DNA of 64,000 nt from an uncultured Aquimarina sp. (lineage in GTDB: Bacteria > Bacteroidota > Bacteroidia > Flavobacteriales > Flavobacteriaceae): positions 186,001-250,000 of the forward strand of contig CANLOW010000002.1 of the NCBI GenBank assembly GCA_947493035.1. The letters run 5' to 3'. Under the pieces are notes generated by a model that was given only the letters and a program-made list of their open reading frames with translations, was not told the origin of the DNA and did not search any database. Below, in pieces: positions 8,662-17,476 of the stretch (its first letter is position 1; every line of letters begins with the position of its first letter). The position numbers were made by a program, and so were the translations under genes.

Positions 8662-9445
8662 TCGTACGTACTTTTACTTCTTTTGTATTTGAAATAATTG
8701 AATTTGGCGGAACTGATTTTGTTAACCAGACATTCCCTCCGATGATACTATTGGCGCCAATTACAGTATCTCCTCCTAAAATGGTCGCATTAGCATAGAT
8801 AATCGCATTATCTTCTACCGTTGGATGCCTTTTTGATCCTTTTAGGTCTCTTGTTACGTATTTTGCACCAAGAGTTACTCCTTGATATATCTTCACGTTA
8901 TTCTTGATGATTACCGTTTCACCAATAATGGTCCCCGTAGCGTGATCTATAAAAAAGGAATCACCGATTTGCGCGCCTGAATTAATTTCGGTACCTGTTT
9001 GACGATGTGCAAATTCAGTCATCAAGCGAGGTACTAAAGGAAACCCTTTTTTATACAATTCATGACTAAATCGATATACCGCAATAGCGTAAAACCCTGG
9101 ATAAGCTAAATAAATTTCTTCAATAGAATTTGCCGCAGGATCACTATCTAAAAAAGCTTGCGCATCTAACTGTAATTTTTCTAATATTACAGGAAAAGTA
9201 CTTAAATAGTCTTCCCAAATATCTCCGCATTTTTTCTCTGTATCCCAACATGCTAACTCCACTAAAGTATGAAATACGTTAGCTAACTCCTCTATATTTT
9301 TTTCTACTGATGATTCAACATCAAATAGTGTTTCGAATAATAATGTGGTAAAGTATTCCGTACGTTCTTTCAAACGTATAGGCAGATTAAGGTCTTGTTT
9401 CCTACTCTCAATCTTTTGTATGATGTTTTCTCTATGTGTTGCCAT
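8651..9445 (-). CDS. cysE: serine O-acetyltransferase
   Basis: 264 aa. Transfers acetyl from acetyl-CoA to serine, the first step of cysteine synthesis. The N-terminal half is helical (residues 1-130, as in EpsC/CysE of this phylum). The C-terminal half is a left-handed beta-helix of hexapeptide repeats (~150-255), including GAQIGDSFFIDHATGTIIGE with the active-site His, VKIYQGVTLGAKYV, and NAIIYANATILGGDTVIGAN. It leads the operon and its last 11 bp overlap cysM. The gene is divergent from the DUF2461 gene, with 155 bp between start codons for both promoters. Confidence 0.94.
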   Translation of the reverse strand: MATHRENIIQKIESRKQDLNLPIRLKERTEYFTTLLFETLFDVESSVEKNIEELANVFHTLVELACWDTEKKCGDIWEDYLSTFPVILEKLQLDAQAFLDSDPAANSIEEIYLAYPGFYAIAVYRFSHELYKKGFPLVPRLMTEFAHRQTGTEINSGAQIGDSFFIDHATGTIIGETVIIKNNVKIYQGVTLGAKYVTRDLKGSKRHPTVEDNAIIYANATILGGDTVIGANSIIGGNVWLTKSVPPNSIISNTKEVKVRTNGK

Positions 9446-9600
9446 AAGATTTCTTAAAACAATTCGTAAATATAAGTATAATGACTAAGGATTATTAAAG
9501 CTTTATCTAGAGATATACGTGTTAAGATTCCTAAAAGATACTTTCGTTGTACTCTTCTAAATTGTACTTTAGAACTTTTAAAATTTTAGTTCGTAAAACC

Positions 9601-10278
9601 ATGGCAGGAATTTCACCAAGCTTATTTAATTTTTTATCCGATCTAACAGCAAATAACAATAAAGAATGGTTTGATAGCAATAAACCGCGTTATCTAGAAG
9701 AGGAAAAAAAGTTTAAAGCAGTGTGTACTGAAATCTTTAATGGACTTCAAAATACGGATCAGATTGAAAAAATGAAAGTATATCGTATCTATAAAGATGT
9801 ACGTTTCAGTAAAGATAAAACACCCTACAAAACGCATAGAAGTGCTAATTTCACAAGGGAAGGCGAAGCCTTACGCGGAGGATATTTTTTAAAAATAGAA
9901 CAAGGAAATTGCTTAATGGGGGGAGGTTTTTTTCAGCCTAATCCAGCTGATTTATTGCGTATTCGAAAAGAATTTGAAATGGATGCTGAACCCATTCGAG
10001 CTATCATGTCAGATAAGACGTTTTCCAAATCTTTTGGATCTGAATTTGTACCTTACAATCAAGTAAAAACGGCGCCAAAAGGTTTTTCTAAAGACGATCC
10101 CGCTATTGATTTAATTAAAAATAAATCTTTCTTTTTTGAACATCAATTTACTGATGAAGAAGTACTAAGTGATAATTTTTCTGAAAAAGTAGTACACCAT
10201 TTTGAATTATTAAGACCTTTTTTTGACTACATGAGTGAAATCTTAACAACCGATTTGAATGGTGAATCGTTGATTTAG
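9601..10278 (+). CDS. DUF2461 family protein (TIGR02453)
   Basis: 225 aa from the ATG at 9601 (MAGISPSLFNFLSDL); an upstream TTG at 9547 is possible but would add an atypical 18-residue extension. The family pattern is clear: NNNKEWFDSNKPRYLEEEKKF near the N-terminus, VYRIYKDVRFSKDKTPYKTH (~60-80), and GGYFLKIEQGNCLMGGGFFQP (~95-115). Members are cytoplasmic and of unknown biochemical function. It stands alone between cysE (divergent) and a convergent methyltransferase gene. Confidence 0.9.
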   Translation: MAGISPSLFNFLSDLTANNNKEWFDSNKPRYLEEEKKFKAVCTEIFNGLQNTDQIEKMKVYRIYKDVRFSKDKTPYKTHRSANFTREGEALRGGYFLKIEQGNCLMGGGFFQPNPADLLRIRKEFEMDAEPIRAIMSDKTFSKSFGSEFVPYNQVKTAPKGFSKDDPAIDLIKNKSFFFEHQFTDEEVLSDNFSEKVVHHFELLRPFFDYMSEILTTDLNGESLI

Positions 10279-10334
10279 TCTATTCTATAATTTATTAAAT
10301 AGATAACGAAATATTAAATCAACTACCTCAATAA

Positions 10335-10420
10335 AAGCATACTAAGCATTATACCTAAAAATTACTTTTTTTAAAACACGAGTAAAGCCTTGGTGAATTC
10401 ACCATATATTCTAGGATAAA
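10335..10420 (+). repeat. dispersed ~85-bp intergenic repeat, copy 4 (diverged)
   Basis: AAGCATACTAAG..ATTACTTTTTTTAAAACACGAGTAAAGCCTTGGTGAATTC aligns with the copies at 57624 and 60721 (GCATA..ATTACTTTTGTTAAAATGCGA.AAAGCCTC..GAATTC). It sits between two convergent genes. Confidence 0.5.
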
Positions 10421-10470
10421 AGACAAGATTTGATATATTACCCCCTTTCTCTTTGACGATATCAATAAAC

Positions 10471-11649
10471 CTATTTTACCCTAGAGCAATCTATTACTAA
10501 TGGTTTTCCTTCAATATTTGTCGTGAAAAACAGAAAACGCTGATCATCTTCTTTTAGTTTCATTTTTTTTCGAAGATCATTAGCTTTTATTTTAAAGTTC
10601 CTAGTAACTACACTTGCTTTACTACTAGATAATTGCTTTATAGTCTTCTTATTGTATTGATAAACTTCTTTTACGCTAAAGGTTTTTCCTGGAAATTCAA
10701 TACATTCACTGGAAGTATATAGATGAGACATTTTATGAAGTTTATGTAAATCAAAATGAGAACTTATCCAATCAAAGCCTCCTAACTTCATAAAAACCGA
10801 GAAAGGCTCATATAAATACGTACCTACTTCAGAAAACCTAGCGTTACTATCTACTACTTCTTTTGAAGGTATTCTATAATTATATTCTTGATCTTTCTCT
10901 AATGAAGTACAAACAAACGTCAAATCACTTTCAAAATCCTTTTCTAAAATCCATAACAACTCTTTGACTTCGTTATCAACAGCTACTATGTGAATTTCTT
11001 TAACATGTTTCAATACACGTATACCTTCAGATATATCGAAAATGGGAGCTGTCTTTATTAAGACATTTTTTGTGTAACTAAAAATATCACTCATCATATC
11101 TACCACATTGGGTAAACAGTCTTGTAATAAAAACACCTTCCCTTTAGCATCACTTCTTCTTGAAGGATCAACATACACCCAATCCCAGTTATTACTTCCT
11201 TGCAATTGAACTAAGCCATCAACGCAATTAGAAACTATATTTCCAACTCCAAGTATTTCAAAATTATGAGATGCTATTGATTGTAATTCTTCATTCAATT
11301 CACAATGAAAAAGATGACTTATATTTTTAGAAAAGAAATAACTATCGATACCAAACCCACCCGTAATATCTATCATATTGCTTCCTGATACTAAAGAAGC
11401 TTTGTAAGCTGCTGCTTTTTCAGATGAAGTTTGCTCTAAATTTAATTTAGGCGGAAATAATATGCCTTTAGAGGTATACCATGTAGGAAGTTTTTTTTTT
11501 GTCTTTTGTAAACCAACTAACTGCTGGGTTAATTCTTTTGTACTAATTGTATCAAAAGGATGTTTTTTTAATGCAAAATCACTCGGATTAGAAGAAACAT
11601 ACTTTAACAAATACGATCTTACTTCATCTGCTAACAAAGCTGTATTCAC
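10471..11649 (-). CDS. class I SAM-dependent methyltransferase with THUMP-like domain
   Basis: 392 aa. Residues ~95-210 form a Rossmann methyltransferase domain: motif I is SNMIDITGGFGIDSYFFSK, and WDWVYVDPSRRSDAKGKVFLL (~165-185) carries the D-P-x-R-R motif IV. The C-terminal ~100 residues (FSVKEVYQYNKKTIKQLSSSKASVVTRNFKIKANDLRKK...) match the PG_1098 ferredoxin-like/THUMP-like part typical of Bacteroidetes members. An RNA substrate is likely by family but not proven. It is adjacent to the AI-2E gene (1-bp gap) and near a TrmH-family gene, all on the minus strand. Confidence 0.88.
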   Translation of the reverse strand: MNTALLADEVRSYLLKYVSSNPSDFALKKHPFDTISTKELTQQLVGLQKTKKKLPTWYTSKGILFPPKLNLEQTSSEKAAAYKASLVSGSNMIDITGGFGIDSYFFSKNISHLFHCELNEELQSIASHNFEILGVGNIVSNCVDGLVQLQGSNNWDWVYVDPSRRSDAKGKVFLLQDCLPNVVDMMSDIFSYTKNVLIKTAPIFDISEGIRVLKHVKEIHIVAVDNEVKELLWILEKDFESDLTFVCTSLEKDQEYNYRIPSKEVVDSNARFSEVGTYLYEPFSVFMKLGGFDWISSHFDLHKLHKMSHLYTSSECIEFPGKTFSVKEVYQYNKKTIKQLSSSKASVVTRNFKIKANDLRKKMKLKEDDQRFLFFTTNIEGKPLVIDCSRVK

Positions 11650-11650
11650 C

Positions 11651-12745
11651 TTAAATCTCTTTGGTTAGTGATTTAACAATCTTATATTCGGAAAGAAATT
11701 CTTTAGAAATCACTTTTAGAGCAGTATATAAAGGTACAGCTGCTATTAATCCACCAATTCCTAATAGGCTTCCAAAAATTAAAATAGCTAAGAATATTTC
11801 TAATGGGTGAGATTTCACACTATTCCCAAAAATCAAAGGTTGATTTACAAAATTATCAATCAATTGGATTACTAAATAGCCAATCGCGATATATATCATT
11901 TTAGGTAAAATTACAGAAGAAAAATCCATATCCAAATTTCCTGTAATCGTTAAAAGCATCATTAATCCAAATCCTATAAGAGGCCCTAAATAAGGAATCA
12001 AATTCATCAAAGCAGCAATCAATGCTAGTGCAATTGGATTTTGTACATTGAAAATTAACAACAAAATACTGTATAAAACAAAAAGGATAAGAACTTGTAA
12101 TAATAGCCCCACAAAGTAACGGGATAACAATTCCTTGATCTTTAAAAAAGCCCTTCTTATTTTACTTTCATCTTCATTTTTAGCAAAAACTAACAGACTA
12201 TTTTCTAATAAATGACTGTCTTTAAGCGCAAAGAAAGCAATAAAAACCACTGAAAATAAACCTATCATAAAACCTCCTACCCCACTAAATATAGTACCTA
12301 AGACATTCGTTAACCCTCCAAAAGCAAGAATTTCTTTAAAATCTATTTGCTTTATAAGGTCATCTATATTGAATTTATCGAGCTTAAAATACCCCGTAAA
12401 ATCATTTAATACTTTTTGTATTTTATCTGGTAGAGTTTCTAAATCTATTTGACCTAATAAATCTGTTTGATCGGTTATTATAGGCAAAAACAATAGAAAT
12501 ATACTACTAAAGATAGCCATGAATACAAATAAGCACACTACAACTGCAAGACCAGGTTTAAATTTTAATTTATTCGTCAAAAACAACATCAACGGACGTC
12601 CCATTAAAGAGATTACAGCTGCAAAAGCAACATATAGTAATATTGTTCGAATAGCATATAAAAAATACAATAACAGTACTGATCCTATTAAAATAGTTAC
12701 TGCACCTAATATACCTTTGGAGATCTCTCTACTGTTACTGTTCAT
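11651..12745 (-). CDS. AI-2E family transporter (PerM-like)
   Basis: 364 aa, inner membrane, eight predicted membrane segments: two at the N-terminus (GAVTILIGSVLLLYFLYAI, LLYVAFAAVISLMGRPLML), one after it, a soluble helical segment (~80-145), then the rest. The family's conserved C-terminal block is present: NLIPYLGPLIGFGLMMLL (~245-262), then DNFVNQPLIFGNSVKSHPLEIFLAILIFGSLLGIGGLIAAVPL. The substrate of this branch is not known; the AI-2E name comes from TqsA. Its start overlaps the end of the TrmH gene by 11 bp and it abuts the methyltransferase gene, so these are co-expressed. Confidence 0.92.
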   Translation of the reverse strand: MNSNSREISKGILGAVTILIGSVLLLYFLYAIRTILLYVAFAAVISLMGRPLMLFLTNKLKFKPGLAVVVCLFVFMAIFSSIFLLFLPIITDQTDLLGQIDLETLPDKIQKVLNDFTGYFKLDKFNIDDLIKQIDFKEILAFGGLTNVLGTIFSGVGGFMIGLFSVVFIAFFALKDSHLLENSLLVFAKNEDESKIRRAFLKIKELLSRYFVGLLLQVLILFVLYSILLLIFNVQNPIALALIAALMNLIPYLGPLIGFGLMMLLTITGNLDMDFSSVILPKMIYIAIGYLVIQLIDNFVNQPLIFGNSVKSHPLEIFLAILIFGSLLGIGGLIAAVPLYTALKVISKEFLSEYKIVKSLTKEI

Positions 12746-13262
12746 CCTTAATTTTGGTATTTAATTGTTTTGTGATTTCATATAAAGCAATCCCTGTTGC
12801 TTGTGCTACATTCATACTCGAATTTAAACCAAACATATCGATATGCAAATGATGATCACATAAATCTAATAAAGGTTGCGAAACACCAAATGCTTCATTC
12901 CCTACCACAAGAAGTATTTTAGAATTCAAAAAACTGGTTGATCCGAGAGAAGTACTTTTCTCTGTAATTTCTACAGCTAAGGGCTGAAACCCTTCTCTCT
13001 TAAGTACAGCTATTTGATCTATCAAATCAACACCTTTTCTATAAGAAATACGTTTTTCTGTTGCTCTTGCAGTTCTTCTTAGTCTAGCACTTGAGATATC
13101 GACATCTTCTACATCAAATAGTATCTCTTCTACCCCAAAAGCATCTGCTAATCGAAAAATACTCCCAATATTTGCTGGACTAGAAATTCCATTACAACAT
13201 AATATAATAGAAAAATTGTGAGAACTCAGCTCTGTATTATAATGCGTTTTTTGTTGGCTCAT
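12735..13262 (-). CDS. TrmH family RNA methyltransferase (SpoU)
   Basis: 175 aa, SPOUT fold with the trefoil knot. Motif 1 is near IILCCNGISSPANIGSIFRLADAFGVEEI (~18-46, N-x-G-x-x-R), motif 2 ILLVVGNEAFGVSQPLLDLCD (~121-141), and motif 3 IDMFGLNSSMNVAQATGIALYEI (~145-167). These define 2'-O-ribose methylation of tRNA or rRNA using SAM. Length suits the short SpoU_methylase-only proteins without an N-terminal RNA-binding domain. It overlaps the downstream AI-2E gene by 11 bp and directly follows the DUF4159 gene. The exact nucleotide target cannot be read from the sequence. Confidence 0.92.
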   Translation of the reverse strand: MSQQKTHYNTELSSHNFSIILCCNGISSPANIGSIFRLADAFGVEEILFDVEDVDISSARLRRTARATEKRISYRKGVDLIDQIAVLKREGFQPLAVEITEKSTSLGSTSFLNSKILLVVGNEAFGVSQPLLDLCDHHLHIDMFGLNSSMNVAQATGIALYEITKQLNTKIKDEQ

Positions 13263-13928
13263 TTAATTTGAAAAGGCATAATTAATAATATTTGCCCCCA
13301 TTTGCAATGCTGCAGTACGAACTTCTTTTGAATCGTTGTGTACTTCTGCATCTTCCCATCCATCACCAAGATCACATTCTAAAGTAAATAATAAAGCTAA
13401 ACGTCCCTCTAAAAAGATCCCTAGGGCTTGAGGTCGTTTACCATCATGCTCATGAATTTTTGGTAAACCTTTAGGAAAAGAATATACACCATCAAATATT
13501 TCATGATCTGTACCAATCTCTACAAATTCTTGATCAGGAAATAGCTTTTTAACTTCTCGTATCACAAACTTCTTCATTCCATAATTATCGTCTATATGAA
13601 GGAAACCACCAGCATGTAGGTATTCTCTTAATAAAGAAACTTCATTATCATCGAACAAGATATTACCATGCCCAGTAGCATGTACATATGGATATTGAAA
13701 TAGATCTAAACTACTTGGTACTACTTCTTCAATTTTATCAATTATGGTAGTCTTGATATTATCATTACAAAAAGCAACTAAATTTGGTAAGGCTGTTGGA
13801 TTTGCATACCAATCTCCCCCTCCATTGTAATGTAATACTGCTACTTGTTGTGCCTTGATAGAATAACAAAAAGAAGACAAACTAATAGTAAATAATAAGA
13901 TAAATCTTTGTAGACACTTCATACTCAA
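13263..13928 (-). CDS. DUF4159 domain protein, exported
   Basis: 221 aa. Residues ~1-26 form a signal peptide (MSMKCLQRFILLFTISLSSFCYSIKAQ). The rest is the DUF4159 domain: VAVLHYNGGGDWYANPTALPNLVAFCND, YPYVHATGHGNILFDDNEVSLLREYLHAGGFLHIDDNYG (~78-116, a flavodoxin/GATase-like motif typical of the family), and LALLFTLECDLGDGWED near the C-terminus. The function is not known; homologues occur beside MoxR/BatA-type gene sets. The stop codon lies immediately before the TrmH start, so the genes form one transcript. Confidence 0.88.
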   Translation of the reverse strand: MSMKCLQRFILLFTISLSSFCYSIKAQQVAVLHYNGGGDWYANPTALPNLVAFCNDNIKTTIIDKIEEVVPSSLDLFQYPYVHATGHGNILFDDNEVSLLREYLHAGGFLHIDDNYGMKKFVIREVKKLFPDQEFVEIGTDHEIFDGVYSFPKGLPKIHEHDGKRPQALGIFLEGRLALLFTLECDLGDGWEDAEVHNDSKEVRTAALQMGANIINYAFSN

Positions 13929-14005
13929 ATGTACATTGAATTTGAAAATCTTACAATATTACCATCTTAGTTTATAGCTATTGATTCTGTATAAATAAGA
14001 TATGA

Positions 14006-14049
14006 ATAGTAAATCATCTTGAAATATAAGTTCTTCAATGATTTACTAT
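14006..14049. repeat. 12-bp inverted repeat between two minus-strand genes
   Basis: ATAGTAAATCAT (14006-14017) and ATGATTTACTAT (14038-14049) are perfectly complementary around a 20-nt loop. There is no T-run, so it may be a processing or protein-binding site rather than a terminator. Confidence 0.5.
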
Positions 14050-14066
14050 AAATTATTCAATGACTA

Positions 14067-14711
14067 TTATGCTTTGGCTTTTCGATCTCCAATAACTCTG
14101 GAAATATCATAAGACTTAAACTTTCTTAAATAATCTACCACTGAGGTACCAAAGGCATCTTGAAAAGCATTTTTACCATAACTTCTCAAATATTTTTTTA
14201 CAGCTCCTGGTCCTACTAGGTGCGCTGCTGCTAATATACCTGACTCTGTGACATAGGTTCCACGCATCCAAGTTTGAGAATAACGTTTAATTTCTCTTCG
14301 CAAAATCCATTTATTACGAGAAAGATTAGCATAAAAAGCTTTTTCTTGTAATGCAGGATCTTCTAAGAATTTTTTTGAATTATGAATTCCTATTAGATCT
14401 AAAGTTCCTTTTCCAAACTGGTACTTCCCTAAATAACCGAATTTATTAACCACACTGTATTTACCTTGAGATTCTTTAAAAGCCAAAGCTTCTTTAAATC
14501 CGATATAATCTTTCTCTAAAAAGACCACACAAGTAGGTGATGTAGGTTCAGGGTATTTTTCTTGGGTAGAAAAGGGTGCTAATGTGATTTCCGATTCGTA
14601 TCGAATCGCTTTGGTTTTAGAACTGTACTGATTGAAATTAATTTTACAACTTATCAGAACATTAATAATAAATAAAAATGCTATGACTTGTTGGGTCTTA
14701 ATTTTTCTCAA
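14067..14711 (-). CDS. lytic-transglycosylase-like lipoprotein
   Basis: About 214 aa if translation starts at the TTG at 14711, which gives a textbook lipoprotein signal (RKIKTQQVIAFLFIINVLISC). A longer TTG start at 14777 is also open and no ATG is available. The C-terminal domain (~80-205) has ALAFKESQGKYSVVNKFGYLGKYQFGKGTL, i.e. the E-S-x-G-x-Y..N..GY.GKYQFG pattern of lysozyme-like SLT domains, with E as the likely catalytic acid. LAAAHLVGPGAVKKYL follows. It should act on peptidoglycan at the envelope. It lies downstream of mltG, gnat and dapF, a cell-wall neighbourhood. Confidence 0.75.
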   Translation of the reverse strand: MRKIKTQQVIAFLFIINVLISCKINFNQYSSKTKAIRYESEITLAPFSTQEKYPEPTSPTCVVFLEKDYIGFKEALAFKESQGKYSVVNKFGYLGKYQFGKGTLDLIGIHNSKKFLEDPALQEKAFYANLSRNKWILRREIKRYSQTWMRGTYVTESGILAAAHLVGPGAVKKYLRSYGKNAFQDAFGTSVVDYLRKFKSYDISRVIGDRKAKA

Positions 14712-14855
14712 ATAACTTTTACTTATGTTTAGCGCGGCAAAGGTATAACGCTTTCTTAGTTCTGTATAATCTAACAATAATTTTTATGTAGAAATCAGAA
14801 AAACAACAATTTAATTAAGCACTAATCAATAGAAAGGTTATTTTATTGATAGATA

Positions 14856-15902
14856 TTAACGTAATATATGCTTTTTATTGACCCATCTATGATATTGAGC
14901 ACTATTTCTGTTATGCTCTGCTAAATTCGTCGCAAACTTATGATATCCAAAGTTTTGCACGTTAGCCACAAAATACAAATAGTTGTGTCGTTCATAATTT
15001 AGTACAGCATCAATAGCCGAAATGTCTGGCATAGCGATAGGTCCTGGAGGTAAATCTTTATTTTTATAAGTATTGAATGGGTGATTTAAAGCAAGATCTT
15101 TCAATAAAACACGCTTGATGACTTTATTCCAATCATTAGAAGATTTTTTTATTGCATAAATCACAGTAGGGTCTGCATCTAGTTTAATACCTCTCTTTAA
15201 ACGATTCATGTACACTCCAGCTACTTTCGGTCTTTCATCAATTTTAACCGTTTCTTTGTGTACTATAGCTGCCAACGTATACACTTCAGTAGGTGTTAAA
15301 CCTATAGCAGCAGCTTTTTCTTTACGCTTTTTATCATTCCAAAAGTATTTGTATTCTTTATAAAGTTTTCTCTTAAGTTCTAAAGGAGAAATATTCCAAT
15401 ATACTTGATATGAATTAGGGATAAATAAACTTAGTGCAGTATCGTTTGTTAAACCTACTTCTTTTAAAAAATCTCTTTCTTTAAACTCTTCTAAAATCGA
15501 AATACTATCGGCTTCTATTTGATGAGAAATACGTCCTGCTAAATTTTCTAAACGTTCTTGATTATTAAAACGTAAGCTTACAGGTGTGTTTTGACTCCTT
15601 AAAACACCTATTATTTCATTAGTGTTCAAGTTTTGTTTAATTACATATTTACCCGATTTTACATTAGTAGCATACCCTTTCTTTTTGGCTAGCCATCGAA
15701 ACCATTCTACATTTTTAAGAAATGGAGCCAATTGACGAGAAACCTCTTCAAATGAAGCTCCTGTTTTAATAAACACAGTCTTCGTATTTGTTTCAAAAGT
15801 CGTATTAGGACTAAAAATACGTTGATAAGTATGGTAGCTAAACATCCCTCCTACTATTACTAATAATAGACCTGTAGCTAAGAGTATCTTTTTAATGTAC
15901 AT
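14856..15902 (-). CDS. mltG: endolytic transglycosylase MltG (YceG)
   Basis: 348 aa from the ATG at 15902 (MYIKK), which leaves an 11-bp overlap with the GNAT gene; the upstream start at 15944 would overlap it by 53 bp. One N-terminal membrane anchor (ILLATGLLLVIVGGMFSY) is followed by a LysM-like part and the YceG domain. The catalytic region TLAAIVHKETVKIDERPKVAGVYMNRLKRGIKLDADPTVIYAI (~215-255) has the conserved Glu, and the C-terminus reads FNTYKNKDLPPGPIAMP. MltG cuts nascent glycan strands and sets their length. The cluster with dapF fits a cell-wall role. Confidence 0.94.
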   Translation of the reverse strand: MYIKKILLATGLLLVIVGGMFSYHTYQRIFSPNTTFETNTKTVFIKTGASFEEVSRQLAPFLKNVEWFRWLAKKKGYATNVKSGKYVIKQNLNTNEIIGVLRSQNTPVSLRFNNQERLENLAGRISHQIEADSISILEEFKERDFLKEVGLTNDTALSLFIPNSYQVYWNISPLELKRKLYKEYKYFWNDKKRKEKAAAIGLTPTEVYTLAAIVHKETVKIDERPKVAGVYMNRLKRGIKLDADPTVIYAIKKSSNDWNKVIKRVLLKDLALNHPFNTYKNKDLPPGPIAMPDISAIDAVLNYERHNYLYFVANVQNFGYHKFATNLAEHNRNSAQYHRWVNKKHILR

Positions 15903-16422
15903 ATATATGCTGATAAAAATTTTCGTGATGAAATTTGCCATCAAACAAATTCCAATCCTTTCGTTGTCCTATAAATTGAAATCCTTGACCGGAAAATAAA
16001 TCTTGACTCGCTTTATTAGCTTCTGCAATAGTAGCATACATCTGATGTAAATGCAAATGACTTTTTCCGTATTGTAGTACTAACTTTAGTGCCTCTTTGG
16101 CATATCCTTTTCTTCGATCGGCATCTTCTAAAATTAAAATACCTACACCAACTCTTCTATGTGTTGGGTTAAAATCATAAAGATCGATCAACCCTACTAC
16201 TTTATCAGATCCTTGAACACAAATCACTAAACGTAACTGTTTTGCCTCATAGATATCTTGATGAGCATTTTCTAAATATTGCTTAATTAAAAACTTAGAA
16301 TATGGCGTTTGCGTAGCACTTACTTCCCAAATTCGCTCATCATTTTCTACTTTATAGATAAATTCTAAATCTTCAGGCTCTAAAGCTCTTAAATAAATTT
16401 GTGCTCCTTTTAGTGTTACCAT
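15892..16422 (-). CDS. GNAT family N-acetyltransferase (RimJ/RimL type)
   Basis: 176 aa. A single acetyltransferase domain: YLRALEPEDLEFIYKVENDERIWEVS at the N-terminus, then VGLIDLYDFNPTHRRVGVGILILEDADRRKGYAKEALKLVLQYG (~72-115), where R-R-K-G-Y-A is the acetyl-CoA pyrophosphate loop (Q/R-x-x-G-x-A). IAEANKASQDLFSGQGFQFIG follows. RimJ/RimL relatives acetylate N-terminal or small-molecule amines; the substrate is unknown. The start overlaps the end of dapF by 7 bp and its end overlaps the mltG start, so translation is coupled in the dapF-gnat-mltG unit. Confidence 0.92.
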   Translation of the reverse strand: MVTLKGAQIYLRALEPEDLEFIYKVENDERIWEVSATQTPYSKFLIKQYLENAHQDIYEAKQLRLVICVQGSDKVVGLIDLYDFNPTHRRVGVGILILEDADRRKGYAKEALKLVLQYGKSHLHLHQMYATIAEANKASQDLFSGQGFQFIGQRKDWNLFDGKFHHENFYQHIYVH

Positions 16423-17201
16423 TCTATAGTTCCTTTAAAAACAAATTTAGCTGGCCCTTCTAAATGTACTTGTTTGTACACTTCGCCTTCTTTTTTAAAA
16501 CTAATCGTCAATAAACCACCTAAGGTTTCAATATTAATTTTCTGAGCTGTAGTTTTTCCTGATTCATGCATGGCTATTGCTGCTGCCGTTACCCCTGTAC
16601 CACATGACAAAGTTTCATCTTCCACTCCTCTTTCGTAAGTTCTAACCTTAAAGGTATCTTCATTTACCTTCTCAACAAAATTCACGTTAGTGCCCTCATC
16701 AAAGTACGGAGCCCCGTTACGAATACGTTTTCCATTAGAAAAAACATCATAATCACCAATATTTGCAACTTCTTCAATATGGTGCGGTGAACCTGTGTTT
16801 AACCAGTAATGATTTGGTTTTTCGATAATACTATCAACTTCTTGCATTTCTAAATTGACAAGTCCATTTGTAATAGTTGCCTTATGTGGTCCATCAATAG
16901 CTGTAAACGTAGCAACATCACCAACAACACCTTGATCTTTAGCAAAAGCTACTAAACATCTTCCGCCATTACCACACATGGTACTTTCATTTCCATCAGC
17001 GTTAAAATATACCATTGTAAAATCATCTTCAGGTGCCGTTGGCCCTTCTAAAAACATACAACCATCAGCACCTATGCCAAATTTTCGGTCACATAGATGA
17101 GCGATAAGTTTGGTATCATTTTTGTCTAAGACTTTATCACGATTATCTATGATTACAAAATCATTTCCTGTTCCTTGATATTTACTAAAATGTATCGTCA
17201 T
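16416..17201 (-). CDS. dapF: diaminopimelate epimerase
   Basis: 261 aa from the ATG at 17201 (MTIHFSKYQGTGNDFVIID); a TTG at 17225 would add eight residues. Converts LL- to meso-diaminopimelate for lysine and peptidoglycan. Both catalytic cysteines are visible in the family motifs MCGNGGRCLVAFA (~75-87) and LSCGTGVTAAA (~205-215). The substrate motifs GTGNDFVIIDNRD at the N-terminus and FFNADGNEST-type YFNADGNES are intact. It heads the overlapping dapF-gnat-mltG transcript, linking precursor synthesis to glycan cutting. Confidence 0.95.
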   Translation of the reverse strand: MTIHFSKYQGTGNDFVIIDNRDKVLDKNDTKLIAHLCDRKFGIGADGCMFLEGPTAPEDDFTMVYFNADGNESTMCGNGGRCLVAFAKDQGVVGDVATFTAIDGPHKATITNGLVNLEMQEVDSIIEKPNHYWLNTGSPHHIEEVANIGDYDVFSNGKRIRNGAPYFDEGTNVNFVEKVNEDTFKVRTYERGVEDETLSCGTGVTAAAIAMHESGKTTAQKINIETLGGLLTISFKKEGEVYKQVHLEGPAKFVFKGTIEW

Positions 17202-17340
17202 CAATATATTAAATTGGGTAAACAAAGTTACAAATTTAGTTATCTAAGCCCAGATAAAATAGCGTTAACCTAGACCTAAAACTTTTAGTGATTATATAAT
17301 TTGTAATACCTTGTATAAGGAAACGTTTTTATGAAGATAG

Positions 17341-17390
17341 AGCAAACTGCCTCGAGGTTAGTCCTAGAGACATTTATAATAAATAAATTT
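17341..17390 (+). repeat. weak repeat shared with 41299-41335
   Basis: CTCGAGGTTAGTCCTAGAGACATTTATAATAAATAA here and CTCTAGGTAAGTCCAAGAGATA-TTATAAAAAATAA before the thioredoxin gene look related by eye, and both sit shortly upstream of a plus-strand gene. The match is imperfect and could be chance in AT-rich DNA. Confidence 0.3.
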
Positions 17391-17476
17391 AATTTCATGG
17401 CAAGCTATAAGATATCATATCCTTTGTAGTTGCTGATATAACAATTCAATACATTAAACTGAAAAATATCTTTTCT

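Noticed and set aside
15903-15944. Longer MltG start
   Set aside because: It would overlap the GNAT gene by 53 bp and places extra residues before the standard membrane anchor; the ATG at 15902 is preferred.
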